From positions 1 through 61,149 of the forward strand of contig JAUXWZ010000072.1 of assembly GCA_030684835.1 (NCBI GenBank): a stretch of 61,149 bases of DNA, given 5' to 3'. Shown here piece by piece: positions 17,963-28,541 of the stretch. The first letter of the stretch is position 1. Every line of letters starts with the position of its first letter. Below the pieces are notes generated by a model that was not told the DNA's origin, did not search any database, and was given only the letters and a program-made list of their open reading frames with translations. The translations under genes and the position numbers were made by a program. The DNA is from Beijerinckiaceae bacterium. GTDB lineage: Bacteria > Pseudomonadota > Alphaproteobacteria > Rhizobiales > Beijerinckiaceae.

Positions 17963-18168
17963 CGCGCCCCCTCTGTCCCGGGACCTGAGAGATTTCCCGC
18001 GCATTCCTTGAAGAAAGGAGCGCAGTTACGCCCGTCGGTGGGCTAGCGCCGCGAGAGCGCTAAGCCGCTTTCCAGAGTGTCATCCCGCTGCGGTCCATTT
18101 TGCCTGAGCGTTTCCGGGGCGGTTGCGCCTTCGGCGCCGACGCTAGCGTGCGCCGGTCTCTTCCGCAG
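17963..18168 (-). promoter_or_regulatory. Tandem glycine riboswitch upstream of gcvT
   Basis: Two consecutive glycine aptamers read on the minus strand. Aptamer 1 (about 18168 to 18067) opens with GCGGAAGAGACCGG, has the GCGCCGAAGGCGCAA arm, then CGGAAACGCTCAGGCAAAA and closes with ACACTCTGGAAAG. Aptamer 2 (about 18060 to 17963) has CACCGACGGGCGTAA, GGGAAATCTCTCAGG and GGGACAGAGGGGGC. These are the conserved segments of the gcvT element. It ends 66 bases before the gcvT start. No clear terminator hairpin with a T run follows, so control may act on ribosome access. Glycine normally turns this riboswitch class on. Confidence 0.93.
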
Positions 18169-18261
18169 TGGGTCTTGGTCTGACGGTGTGGAAACTAGAT
18201 GCTGCAGGCGCCAAGTCAAGCGGCGTTAGGCAGCGTTCCACAGGCGACGACGAGCGCCGGT

Positions 18262-18936
18262 TCAGCGACGTCGACGCGAGGGCTGTGTTCCGGTCGCTGC
18301 CGAGGCGCCGTCAAAGCCCACGTAAACGGTGTAATCATCGTTGGCCGCCAGACCCTTGAAGGGAATCGCGATTTCCTCGGACACGACCGCGAACGACGTG
18401 TTCGCGGCGCCTTGCGCGATGCTGGCTGCGACCCGGTAGGTGCGATTGGCGACATATTGCCTGGTTTTCTCGTCACGTACGGCGATCGACACAGGCACAG
18501 TGAAAGAGCCCGGCGATCCGGCCGGCCCCAGCAGCACCCGGCCTTCAACGCCCATTTTCAGGACGATCTGGTTGCCGGACATGCGGCACTCGCGAGCGAT
18601 TTCGCCCATGGAATACTGGTAGCGGACGTTCGCGTTCGAGGGCGGGCCCGCGTAAACGCGATGGGCGGCGGCGCCTTCGCGAACATCGACAAACGGGCAC
18701 ATCAGTTCGGTCGGGCCGGTGGCTCTAAAAATTGGCAGCACTGCAGATTGGGTAGCGCCGTCTGCGGGCGCCTGCCCGCTGGCCACTGGCTGCGTGGGGG
18801 TGGAAGGCGTTGATGAACCAGAGCCAAAAAGGGAACCGACGTAACTGCCGCCGCCGCATCCCGAGAGAGCCAGAAGGGCCACAAGGGCGACCGGCCCTTT
18901 TGAGAGGGCGGCAAAACGCGAAATTCCCTGACGCAT
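18262..18936 (-). CDS. Putative lipoprotein of unknown function
   Basis: 224-residue exported protein. A positively charged start and hydrophobic stretch lead to the lipobox LALSGC, so Cys27 would be lipid-modified after cleavage. A Gly/Ser/Thr/Pro-rich linker (about 28-62) tethers a folded C-terminal domain with conserved-looking stretches TELMCPFVDVREG and YSMGEIARECR. The end is Arg-rich. I recognise it only as the kind of conserved lipoprotein seen in alphaproteobacteria, with no known role. Same strand as the gcv operon, but the riboswitch lies between, so it is not part of it. Confidence 0.8.
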   Translation of the reverse strand: MRQGISRFAALSKGPVALVALLALSGCGGGSYVGSLFGSGSSTPSTPTQPVASGQAPADGATQSAVLPIFRATGPTELMCPFVDVREGAAAHRVYAGPPSNANVRYQYSMGEIARECRMSGNQIVLKMGVEGRVLLGPAGSPGSFTVPVSIAVRDEKTRQYVANRTYRVAASIAQGAANTSFAVVSEEIAIPFKGLAANDDYTVYVGFDGASAATGTQPSRRRR

Positions 18937-19067
18937 TCGAAAACTCCATACGGCCGACGCTCCCGTTGGAACCCCGACGGCCTCCCGTACGCCGCAACAG
19001 CGTGGCGGAACCTATACCAGCAGGCGACATCGCGCCAGCGGGCCCCAAGCCTAATCAAGCAACCTGA

Positions 19068-19607
19068 TCAGGGCAGCTTGCCGAAGCCCTCGCCGAAACC
19101 CGCCAGGGTGAGCGGAATGCCCGTTCCCTGCTCGGGCGTTTCGAAGACGATGAAGGTCGCCACCTTGCCGACGCCCAACTCTTCCAGCAACTTATCGTCC
19201 ATCACGACCTCGGCGACGCAGCCCGAGGGCAGGCACCGCACGAAGCCCGCGCGGCCCTTGTCCGCACCGTCGACGTTCAGGCCCAGACCTGCGGGCAGCA
19301 GAACGCCAAGCGGAGCGATCACTCGCAAAAGCCGGGACTTGTTGTCCGCGGTTTTCAACACGATAACCACAAGGTTCATGTTGGGCTTCTCTTCGGACGC
19401 GACCGACTGAATGATCGCGCATTGCTCGCGGCTGGCGCCCGGCGGCGTCTCACACCGCATCTCCCAATCGCCAAACTTTCCCCGAACCTGCACTTGCGCA
19501 TCCGCCTGCTGGACGGCGCCGGCGAGCAGCAACGCTCCCACGACAGGCGCAAGCGTGGCCAATCGGCGGCTCAACGCTCCAAGCGGGTTCTTCGAAAGCA
19601 GGCGCAT
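19068..19607 (-). CDS. Invasion-associated locus B (IalB) family protein
   Basis: 179-residue secreted protein. Signal peptide: basic start, hydrophobic LAPVVGALLLAGAV, likely cleavage at ADA-QV. The mature part opens with the family signature KFGDWEMRCE and has the paired cysteines of IalB proteins (RCETPPGASREQCAI, RCLPSGCVAEV). The family is named from Bartonella, where it is linked to red-cell invasion, but it is widespread in free-living Hyphomicrobiales with unknown function. Start at ATG 19607 behind GGAG; the longer frame to 19748 would put 47 residues before the signal peptide. Confidence 0.88.
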   Translation of the reverse strand: MRLLSKNPLGALSRRLATLAPVVGALLLAGAVQQADAQVQVRGKFGDWEMRCETPPGASREQCAIIQSVASEEKPNMNLVVIVLKTADNKSRLLRVIAPLGVLLPAGLGLNVDGADKGRAGFVRCLPSGCVAEVVMDDKLLEELGVGKVATFIVFETPEQGTGIPLTLAGFGEGFGKLP

Positions 19608-19935
19608 GTCGTCTCCGTAGGTTCGTCTTGCCGACGATGGCGAGGCGGTTGTGGGACCGCGACGCGCCGACGATTGTGGTTTTTTCGACCGAATCGCATC
19701 GCCCGAATTTATGGACGGAATGGGGCGCTTGGCAAATTGGCGAGGCAAATTGGCGTCTTGGGAGGGGTATCAGTAGAGTTACGCGCCCTTATGCCGCATA
19801 GATCACGGCGAACGGCTGTGTTGCGCTCATGGCGGCTTTATGGTTGGAACGGGACGCGGCGGACCATACGCAAATGGCCGCGCGTGGACGGCTAGGGGGC
19901 CGTTCATCAGAAAGGCGAGCGGGAGCGACGTGTTC
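19608..19935. other. Divergent intergenic region between the IalB gene and coxB
   Basis: 328 bases that must hold promoters for both genes. The clearest structure is a direct repeat, GGCAAATTGGCG, at 19731-19742 and again at 19744-19755 (13-base period), which could be a regulator site. A weak promoter-like pair TTGGCG (19750) and TAGAGT (19774), 18 bases apart, overlaps the second copy. Nothing else recognised. Confidence 0.35.
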
Positions 19936-22517
<2,582 letters not shown>

Positions 22518-22526
22518 GGTTCAACA

Positions 22527-22550
22527 CTCCGGCGGCCACGGCCGCCGGAG
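22527..22550 (+). other. Perfect hairpin between coxA and ctaB
   Basis: CTCCGGCGGCC at 22527-22537 pairs perfectly with GGCCGCCGGAG at 22540-22550, leaving almost no loop. No T run follows, so it is not a standard terminator. It could protect the 3' end of the coxBA message or lower read-through into the assembly genes, which are needed in smaller amounts. Confidence 0.6.
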
Positions 22551-22643
22551 CCTTCCTTCGAAAAGCGACTGGGCGCGCTTTTCCAAAGAGGGCTCCACAC
22601 CAGCGCGGCGACGCGCGGCCAACCAGCAGGTTTGCGAGAGACG

Positions 22644-23600
22644 ATGAGTTTCGTCACCGGACAAAACGATTTCACCGATCAGGCGCGTCTTTCGCTCGCC
22701 GAGCCGCGCGATTTCTTCGCGTTGCTGAAGCCGCGCGTCATGTCGCTCGTCGTGCTCACGGCTCTCGCTGGGATGATGGTGTCGCCTGCCCCGGCGCATC
22801 CCGTGCTGGCGTTCGCCTCCCTGCTCGCCATTGCGGTGGGCGCGGGCGCCTCGGGCGCTCTCAACATGTGGTACGACGCCGACATTGACGCGTTGATGAC
22901 GCGCACGAAGACTCGTCCCGTTCCGTCCGGTCGCGTCGCGGCAGGTGAGGCGTTGTCGTTTGGCCTCGTTCTGTCGGTGCTGTCTGTCTTAACGCTGGGC
23001 GTTGTGTCGAACTGGCTGGCGGCGTCGCTGCTCGCCTTCACGATCTTTTTCTACGCTGTCGTCTACACGATGTGGCTGAAGCGCTGGACGCCGCAGAACA
23101 TCGTGATCGGCGGCGCGGCAGGCGCCTTCCCGCCGGTGGTGGGATACGCAGCCGTAACCGGCTCGGTGTCGATTGAGTCGCTTGTTCTGTTCGCCATCAT
23201 TTTCATCTGGACGCCGCCGCACTTCTGGGCGCTCGCGCTTGTAAAGAGCGACGAATACGCGCGCGCCGGCGTGCCGATGATGCCCAACGCCAAGGGCGAA
23301 CGCCGCACGCGAATTGAAATTCTGGTTTACTCGATCCTCCTGGCGCCCGTTGGCGTTCTGCCCTGGGCCATGGGGTTCGCCTCCATCGTCTACGGCGTGA
23401 TCGCGATGGCCGGCGGCGCGGGCATGATTTGGTATGCATGGCGCGTGCTGCGCGACACCGATGACGCGAGCGCCCGCAAGGCGTCCATGTCGCTGTTTGG
23501 ATTTTCGATCCTCTATCTCTTTGCGCTCTTCCTGACGATTGTCGCCGAAAACGGCCCAGCACAAATGCTGGTCCGGGCGTTCGGCGCGGTGTTTGGCTGA
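22644..23600 (+). CDS. ctaB: Protoheme IX farnesyltransferase (haem O synthase)
   Basis: 318-residue UbiA-superfamily membrane enzyme that adds a farnesyl chain to haem B to make haem O, precursor of haem A for subunit I. The two prenyl-diphosphate motifs are [12 protein letters not shown] (NxxxDxxxD) and, after [27 protein letters not shown]. About eight or nine membrane helices. Start at ATG 22644; an in-frame TTG 12 bases earlier is possible. Second transcriptional segment of the oxidase cluster after the hairpin at 22527-22550. Confidence 0.96.
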   Translation: MSFVTGQNDFTDQARLSLAEPRDFFALLKPRVMSLVVLTALAGMMVSPAPAHPVLAFASLLAIAVGAGASGALNMWYDADIDALMTRTKTRPVPSGRVAAGEALSFGLVLSVLSVLTLGVVSNWLAASLLAFTIFFYAVVYTMWLKRWTPQNIVIGGAAGAFPPVVGYAAVTGSVSIESLVLFAIIFIWTPPHFWALALVKSDEYARAGVPMMPNAKGERRTRIEILVYSILLAPVGVLPWAMGFASIVYGVIAMAGGAGMIWYAWRVLRDTDDASARKASMSLFGFSILYLFALFLTIVAENGPAQMLVRAFGAVFG

Positions 23601-23608
23601 GACGCGGC

Positions 23609-23818
23609 ATGGAAGGCTCGTTTGCAGTGAACGATAAGCAGGGCGATCAACCACAGGGCGCGCACGAGCCCGGACGACGTCTCACGCCTGAGGAGGCGAA
23701 GAGCCGCCGGTCGCGCAACGTCGCCATCGCGATTGGCATTTGCTTTCTGATCGTCCTTTTCTACGTCGTGACCATCGCCAAACTCGGCGTTGGCGTTGTC
23801 GTCCGGCCTGGGATCTAG
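23609..23818 (+). CDS. CoxF-like small membrane protein of the oxidase cluster
   Basis: 69-residue protein with a polar, charged first half and one membrane helix (about 38-60, NVAIAIGICFLIVLFYVVTIAKL). A small one-helix protein at this exact place between ctaB and ctaG is called CoxF in alphaproteobacterial cox clusters; I assign it by position, size and topology. Role in oxidase assembly is presumed, not shown. Starts eight bases after ctaB. Confidence 0.8.
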   Translation: MEGSFAVNDKQGDQPQGAHEPGRRLTPEEAKSRRSRNVAIAIGICFLIVLFYVVTIAKLGVGVVVRPGI

Positions 23819-23828
23819 GAGCTGCGGG

Positions 23829-24434
23829 ATGAGCGAATCGGCAAACCGCAAACCCCACGCGACGACACCGCGCAATCACAAGCGCACGGCCGTGGCCGTG
23901 GCTTGCGGCGCGTTTTTCATGCTGGGAATGAGTTTCGCGGCGGTGCCGCTTTACGACATGTTCTGCCGGATGACCGGATTTGGCGGCACGCCCATGGTCG
24001 CCGACAGTGCGCCAGCCATTCGCGGCGAGCGCACGATCCGCGTGTCGTTTGACGCGAACGTCGGCGCCGGCCTCAACTGGACGTTCGAGCCTGAAGTCAA
24101 CTCCGTTCGTGTGCAGACCGGCGAAACGAAGACCGTTTTCTACCGCGTGACCAATCGGTCGAACACGGCGCAGACCGGGATGGCGACATTCAACGTCACG
24201 CCCGATCAGTTCGGCGGCTATTTCAACAAGATCCAATGTTTCTGCTTCACGGAGCAGACGCTCGGCGCGGGCGAGAGCATGGACATGCCGGTCGTGTTCT
24301 TCCTCGATCCGGCGCTGGAAAAACAGGAAACCCTGAAGCGGATGCACAGCGTCACGCTGTCGTACACGTTCATGTCTGTAAAGAATCCGAAGCCCCTCGC
24401 AGCGGCGTTGGGTGAGAGCAAACCGCGCCTGTAA
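23829..24434 (+). CDS. ctaG: Cytochrome c oxidase copper-insertion protein CtaG (Cox11)
   Basis: 201-residue copper chaperone that loads CuB of subunit I from the periplasmic side. One N-terminal membrane helix (about 21-42) is followed by the Cox11 domain with the copper motif CFCF (Cys137 and Cys139 in NKIQCFCFTEQ) and Cys46 near the membrane (LYDMFC). VPLYDMFCRMTGFGGT is a family hallmark. Start at ATG 23829 behind AGGAG, 10 bases after the CoxF-like gene. Confidence 0.96.
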   Translation: MSESANRKPHATTPRNHKRTAVAVACGAFFMLGMSFAAVPLYDMFCRMTGFGGTPMVADSAPAIRGERTIRVSFDANVGAGLNWTFEPEVNSVRVQTGETKTVFYRVTNRSNTAQTGMATFNVTPDQFGGYFNKIQCFCFTEQTLGAGESMDMPVVFFLDPALEKQETLKRMHSVTLSYTFMSVKNPKPLAAALGESKPRL

Positions 24435-24541
24435 AGGGCGCATGAATTTCCGCCGCCTTGACAACGGGCGCGGCGGATGGCGAAACGCCCCCGGGGGCGG
24501 CCGTGCGAGACGCGCGGTCCGAACGACGAACGAGGTAGGAC

Positions 24542-25405
24542 ATGGCTGACGGCCACTCGAAACCCAATCACGACTACCACCTGGTAGAGCCGAGCCCGTG
24601 GCCGCTCATCGGCTCCATTGCCGCGTTCATCACTGCCGTCGGCGCGATCTCGTGGATGAAGAGCATGCCGATCTTTGGCATGCAGGTGGGGCCCTACCTT
24701 TTTGGCGCGGGCTTCCTTGGCATTCTCTACACTATGGCCGCGTGGTGGACCGACGTGGTCCGCGAAGCGCAGAGCGGCTACCACACGCGCGTGGTGCAGA
24801 TTCATCATCGCTACGGCATGATCCTTTTTATCGCCTCGGAGGTCATGTTCTTCGTCGCGTGGTTCTGGGCGTTCTTCGACGCCAGCCTCTTCGCCAACGA
24901 GGCGATTCAGGAAGCCCGCGTCCAGTACACCGGCGGCATCTGGCCGCCCAAGGGCATTGAGGTCTTCGACGCCTGGCATCTGCCGCTGCTGAACACTCTG
25001 ATCCTGCTCACCTCAGGCACCACCATCACGTGGGCGCATCATGCGTTGCTTCACGGCGACCGGGAAGGCTTGAAGAAGGGACTCATCCTCACGATCGTGC
25101 TCGGCGCAGTGTTCAGCGGGGTGCAGGCCTACGAGTACATGGTGGCGCCGTTCGCGTTCAGAAATTCGCTCTATGGCTCCACGTTCTTCATGGCGACCGG
25201 CTTCCACGGTTTCCACGTTCTGGTCGGCACGATCTTCCTCGCTGTCTGCCTGGCGCGCGTCTACATGGGCCATTTCACGCCCAAGCAGCATCTCGGTTTC
25301 GAGTTCGCTGCCTGGTACTGGCACTTCGTCGACGTGGTGTGGCTGTTTCTCTTCGCCGCCATCTACGTGTGGGGCAATATGGGCGCTGTGGTCGCCGCGC
25401 ACTGA
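24542..25405 (+). CDS. coxC: Cytochrome c oxidase subunit III
   Basis: 287-residue membrane subunit with seven helices that stabilises the core and supports proton uptake. Hallmarks: HDYHLVEPSPWPL near the N-terminus, SEVMFFVAWFWAFFDASL, and the C-terminal WYWHFVDVVWLFLFAAIYVWG. The 107-base gap after ctaG contains the palindrome CGCCCCCGGGGGCG (24486-24499). A strong terminator follows at 25429-25454. Confidence 0.97.
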   Translation: MADGHSKPNHDYHLVEPSPWPLIGSIAAFITAVGAISWMKSMPIFGMQVGPYLFGAGFLGILYTMAAWWTDVVREAQSGYHTRVVQIHHRYGMILFIASEVMFFVAWFWAFFDASLFANEAIQEARVQYTGGIWPPKGIEVFDAWHLPLLNTLILLTSGTTITWAHHALLHGDREGLKKGLILTIVLGAVFSGVQAYEYMVAPFAFRNSLYGSTFFMATGFHGFHVLVGTIFLAVCLARVYMGHFTPKQHLGFEFAAWYWHFVDVVWLFLFAAIYVWGNMGAVVAAH

Positions 25406-25428
25406 CGGGCCGCTGCCTGCTGGCTTCA

Positions 25429-25454
25429 GGGGCGGCCGACGGCCGCCCCTTTTT
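25429..25454 (+). terminator. Rho-independent terminator after coxC
   Basis: Perfect nine-base-pair stem GGGGCGGCC / GGCCGCCCC with a GAC loop, then TTTTT. It closes the coxBA-ctaB-coxF-ctaG-coxC unit, so the DUF983 and SURF1 genes depend on read-through or a promoter further down. Confidence 0.88.
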
Positions 25455-25461
25455 CGTTCCC

Positions 25462-25518
25462 GAGGACATGAGCCCAAGGACTTGAGCCCCAAGGACTTGA
25501 GCCCAAGGACATGAACAG
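25462..25518 (+). repeat. Four tandem 14-15-base repeats making a chain of tiny overlapping frames before the DUF983 gene
   Basis: Copies at 25462-25475, 25476-25490, 25491-25504 and 25505-25518, consensus AAGGACTTGAGCCC, each pairing a ribosome-site-like AAGGA or GAGGA with ATG or TTG. Frame 1 (ATG 25468) stops at 25485; its TGA overlaps the TTG at 25482. That frame stops at 25514, overlapping ATG 25511. That frame (ATG AAC AGA TGA) stops at 25522, overlapping the real start at 25519. Confidence 0.75.
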
Positions 25519-25893
25519 ATGAACGAAAACTTTCCCCCGCAATCCCCCTACTCGACCGGACTGGCCGGCCGCTGCCCGCGATGCGGGGAAGGCCGCTTGT
25601 TCAAGGGTTTCCTGTCCGTTGCGCCGGCGTGCGACCATTGCGGGCTCGATCTGTCGTTCGCGGACGCGGGCGATGGCCCAGCGGTTTTCGTGACGCTCTT
25701 CGCAGGCTTTATCGTGCTTGGCATGGCGCTGTGGGTCGAACTGTCCTACGAGCCGCCGATGTGGGTGCATCTGCTGATCTTCGCGCCCATGACCGTGATT
25801 GTATGCCTCGGCGCCCTGCGCCCGCTCAAGGGCCTGCTCGTCGCAATGCAATACGCCAACAAGGCCGAACAGGGCCGGCTGCACGACCGATGA
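25519..25893 (+). CDS. DUF983 family membrane protein
   Basis: 124-residue protein. An N-terminal zinc-ribbon-like part has CPRCGEGRLF and CDHCGLDLSFADAGDGPAVF, followed by two membrane helices (about 55-75 and 80-102). DUF983 proteins sit regularly between coxC and surf1 in alphaproteobacteria, suggesting a part in oxidase maturation, but no function is established. Start at ATG 25519, whose first bases overlap the stop of an upstream four-codon frame. Its own stop overlaps the SURF1 start (ATGA). Confidence 0.88.
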   Translation: MNENFPPQSPYSTGLAGRCPRCGEGRLFKGFLSVAPACDHCGLDLSFADAGDGPAVFVTLFAGFIVLGMALWVELSYEPPMWVHLLIFAPMTVIVCLGALRPLKGLLVAMQYANKAEQGRLHDR

Positions 25894-26639
25894 CGAACGC
25901 GGGGCAAACGCGCACGGGCAATTGGCGCGGGCTTATTCTGCCCGGCCTCGTCACACTGACAGCGCTCGCGATTCTCGTTTCACTTGGCGTCTGGCAATTG
26001 CGCCGTCTTGAATGGAAAGACGGCCTGATCGCGCGCATGCAATCGCGCGTTCATGCTGCGCCGCAGCCCCTGCCCGCACGCGAGAGCTGGCCGAAACTGC
26101 AATTGGCGGACTACGAATATTTACGCGTCATCGCGCGCGGCGCGTTTGAACACGAGTACGAAACCGTCGTTTTCCATGCGGGCGGCGATGGCGTGCTGGA
26201 GGCCGGGTGGCTGGTGATGACGCCGCTGCGGCTCTCCTCAGGGGGGCGCATCATCGTCAATCGCGGCTTTGTGCCGATGGCGTTGCAGGAGCCCGCCACA
26301 CGTGCGGCAGGGCAGATTGCCGGCGAGACGCAGATCACTGGGCTGTTGCGCGCGCCCGAGCCGCGCAATCCCTTTACACCCGACGACAAGCCCGACAGCC
26401 GCGTGATGTTTGTGAAAGACCCCGTCGCCATAGCCGCGCGCTTTCAGCTGGAAGGCGTTGCGCCGTTTCTGATTGACGCTGACGTGTCGGATGCGCCGGG
26501 CGGCTGGCCGAAAGGGGGACAGACGACGATGTCGATCCCCAATAATCATTTTTCCTATGCGCTCACTTGGTTCGGGCTGGCGATCACGCTGGTCATCGTG
26601 TTCGGGCTGTTCGCCGTGCGGCGCCTTCGCGGCGACTAA
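25890..26639 (+). CDS. SURF1 family oxidase assembly protein
   Basis: 249-residue Surf1/Shy1 protein with two membrane helices, near residues 15-35 and 222-242, enclosing a periplasmic domain. Surf1 helps deliver haem a to subunit I. Family blocks: SLGVWQLRRLEWKDGLI, then VNRGFVP, and the C-terminal NNHFSYALTWFGLA. Start at ATG 25890, which overlaps the DUF983 stop as ATGA; a longer frame inside DUF983 is not coding. It ends one base from the convergent DMT gene. Confidence 0.93.
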   Translation: MTNAGQTRTGNWRGLILPGLVTLTALAILVSLGVWQLRRLEWKDGLIARMQSRVHAAPQPLPARESWPKLQLADYEYLRVIARGAFEHEYETVVFHAGGDGVLEAGWLVMTPLRLSSGGRIIVNRGFVPMALQEPATRAAGQIAGETQITGLLRAPEPRNPFTPDDKPDSRVMFVKDPVAIAARFQLEGVAPFLIDADVSDAPGGWPKGGQTTMSIPNNHFSYALTWFGLAITLVIVFGLFAVRRLRGD

Positions 26640-26640
26640 T

Positions 26641-27540
26641 CTAAGCGCGTCTTTTCCACGTCACCATCGCCACCGCCACGACGACCAGCGTCATGCCGAC
26701 GAAGGACAAGGCGGCCAGCTGCTCCCCAAAGATCAGCCACGCGAGCACGGCGGTCGTGGGCGGCACGAGGAAGAACAGGCTAGCGACTTCCGCCGCCGCG
26801 CCGCGCCGAATCAGCACGAATAAAACCGTGATCGTGCCGACCGACAGCACCAGACACAGCCAGCCCAGCGCGAAAATGAACGACGGCGTCCACTCGACGC
26901 GAAACCCCTCGAGCCATGCGAGCGGCGCGACCACGATCGCCGAGGCCGCGAATTGCACGATGGAGCCGGTGCGCAGATCCATCGCGCCGCCAAATTTCTT
27001 TTGCCAAAGCGTGCCCGCCGTCATGAAAACAACCGCCATGAACGAGAAGAACATGCCAAGCGGCGTGCCCAACCCTAGACCCAGTTTTTCCCAGACGACC
27101 AGGATGACGCCCAGAAAGCCCAGAACAAGGCCCGTCCATTGCCTCGCATTGACCCGCTCGCCGAGAAACGGCGCAGCGAAGACTGCCGTGAGCACTGGCT
27201 GGAGCCCCGCCATCAGCGCGCCGACGCCCGCCTCCACGCCGAAGGAAAGCCCGGCAAAGACTGCGCCGAGATAGCCCGCATGCACGAGCACGCCGCCGAT
27301 GGCGATGGGCAAAATCGCGCGGCGGCTCGGCCATGGCGCGCGCCAGATGATCGCGAGCGGCAGAAGCAACGCGATGACGATGAGGAAGCGATACAACAGG
27401 AAGGTGAACGGGCCGGCTGACTGCAAACCAAGTTTGCCGCCGATGAAGCCAGTAGACCAGAACAGGACGAAGATAGCAGGCATGGAGGCGTAGAGCAGCG
27501 TCATGCCGCGCGTGTCCTGGGGTATATTCTTGTCGGTCAT
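26641..27540 (-). CDS. DMT-superfamily (EamA) transporter
   Basis: 299-residue protein with ten predicted membrane helices in two EamA repeats, starting near FVLFWSTGFIGGKLG and GMFFSFMAVVFMTAGT. EamA proteins are mostly metabolite or amino-acid exporters; the substrate here is unknown. FLVPPTTAVLAWLIFGEQL is the usual final-repeat signature. The family resembles, but is distinct from, the second DMT gene at 38625. No operon partner: the next gene on its strand is separated by a palindromic element. Confidence 0.88.
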   Translation of the reverse strand: MTDKNIPQDTRGMTLLYASMPAIFVLFWSTGFIGGKLGLQSAGPFTFLLYRFLIVIALLLPLAIIWRAPWPSRRAILPIAIGGVLVHAGYLGAVFAGLSFGVEAGVGALMAGLQPVLTAVFAAPFLGERVNARQWTGLVLGFLGVILVVWEKLGLGLGTPLGMFFSFMAVVFMTAGTLWQKKFGGAMDLRTGSIVQFAASAIVVAPLAWLEGFRVEWTPSFIFALGWLCLVLSVGTITVLFVLIRRGAAAEVASLFFLVPPTTAVLAWLIFGEQLAALSFVGMTLVVVAVAMVTWKRRA

Positions 27541-27576
27541 TCATCATACCCGCAGGCGCGGCTCCATCGTCCGCGC

Positions 27577-27609
27577 ACGTCATAGGCGGGCTTGACCCGC
27601 GTATGACGG
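27577..27609. repeat. REP-like intergenic palindrome
   Basis: GTCATAGGCGGG (27579-27590), loop CTTGA, then CCCGCGTATGAC (27596-27607): a 12-base stem with one mismatch. The core GGCGGGCTTGACCCG with flanking CAT/ATG resembles palindromic repeats scattered between genes in many Hyphomicrobiales genomes. It lies 18 bases after the HD gene stop and could act as its 3' hairpin. Only one copy is in the window. Confidence 0.55.
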
Positions 27610-27626
27610 CTGAAGCAGCCTCTTCA

Positions 27627-28427
27627 CTAAAGAAAATTATTCGGCCAGACGATGCTGCGCCACATGTGCGAAGCGGGCGAGGCATCAAAGCCAAGGCCCT
27701 CTTCGGGCTGACGGAAGCAACGGCCGATGACGTCCTCGAACTGCTCGATCTGGACGTTCATGTCCGGATCGAATGAATAGAGATCGTTGGTCGTCACAAG
27801 GCGCGCCGCTTCATACCATTTGTGATTGCGCGCGAACTCTGCGTCGCGCGCAACATAGGCGGGCGGTACATATTCCTCGCCAAACGCACGCGTGTACAAT
27901 TCAGGATATTCGTAGCCATAGGCGGCGTCCGGATAGAAGCGCAACGCCTGATGATATTGCACGGCGAAGGCCGTTTCCTCATCCACATAAGGCGCGATGA
28001 GTTGCGCTCCGTAATAGCCGTGGTCGCAGCGCACATGCACTACCACCGCGATATCATGTAAAAGGCACGCCAGCACGAGCTTGTCGGGAAGACCGTTCTT
28101 CATGGCGAGCGCGGCGCTTTGCAACAGGTGCGTGCCAGCACGTTTGTTGAGCAGCACGCGCTTGCGGAAATAATCCATCAGCGTCGGCTTTGCGGGCATT
28201 GCGGGGAGGCGCGGCTCCTCGTGCATATAATATTGGCCCTGCGAGCCCTGAAAGCCGCCCGCCGCATGCTGGCCCACGCGCGCGAAGTACGGCGTCATGG
28301 ATTGGCGGTCGAGCAGCGACATGAAGCTTTCTTCGAGCAGATCGTCTTTCTGCTGCTGAGTCATCTGCGGCGTCACGCCGGCGGCGGCGATGCGCAGCGC
28401 CTCGGCGACAAGCTCCTCCTGGGTCAT
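27627..28427 (-). CDS. HD-domain protein, possible dimetal hydrolase or oxygenase
   Basis: 266-residue soluble protein. The central HD domain shows a full metal-ligand series: His in KRAGTHLLQ, His-Asp in ACLLHDI, His in CDHGYYG, His in VQYHQALRF and Asp in TTNDLYSF. The H-HD-H-H-D set binds two metals and is shared by HD phosphohydrolases and by the diiron oxygenases MIOX and PhnZ, so chemistry is open. Start chosen at ATG 28427 (MTQEEL) behind GGGAG; ATG 28433 and a TTG at 28469 are alternatives. Divergent from the mutase-like fusion gene. I do not recognise a named family. Confidence 0.75.
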   Translation of the reverse strand: MTQEELVAEALRIAAAGVTPQMTQQQKDDLLEESFMSLLDRQSMTPYFARVGQHAAGGFQGSQGQYYMHEEPRLPAMPAKPTLMDYFRKRVLLNKRAGTHLLQSAALAMKNGLPDKLVLACLLHDIAVVVHVRCDHGYYGAQLIAPYVDEETAFAVQYHQALRFYPDAAYGYEYPELYTRAFGEEYVPPAYVARDAEFARNHKWYEAARLVTTNDLYSFDPDMNVQIEQFEDVIGRCFRQPEEGLGFDASPASHMWRSIVWPNNFL

Positions 28428-28541
28428 GTTCATCTTCTCCCGCAGAAGCGCATGTGTCCGGGTCGTCAACTGCGCCTGCGCCAGCTATACATCCTTTGCG
28501 GGCGAACCTGCCAGTCAAACGGCGCCCAACCGGAGTGAAGC

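Noticed and set aside
24486-24499. CGCCCCCGGGGGCG palindrome between ctaG and coxC
   Set aside because: Short, no T run and no second copy; not strong enough to call a regulatory site.
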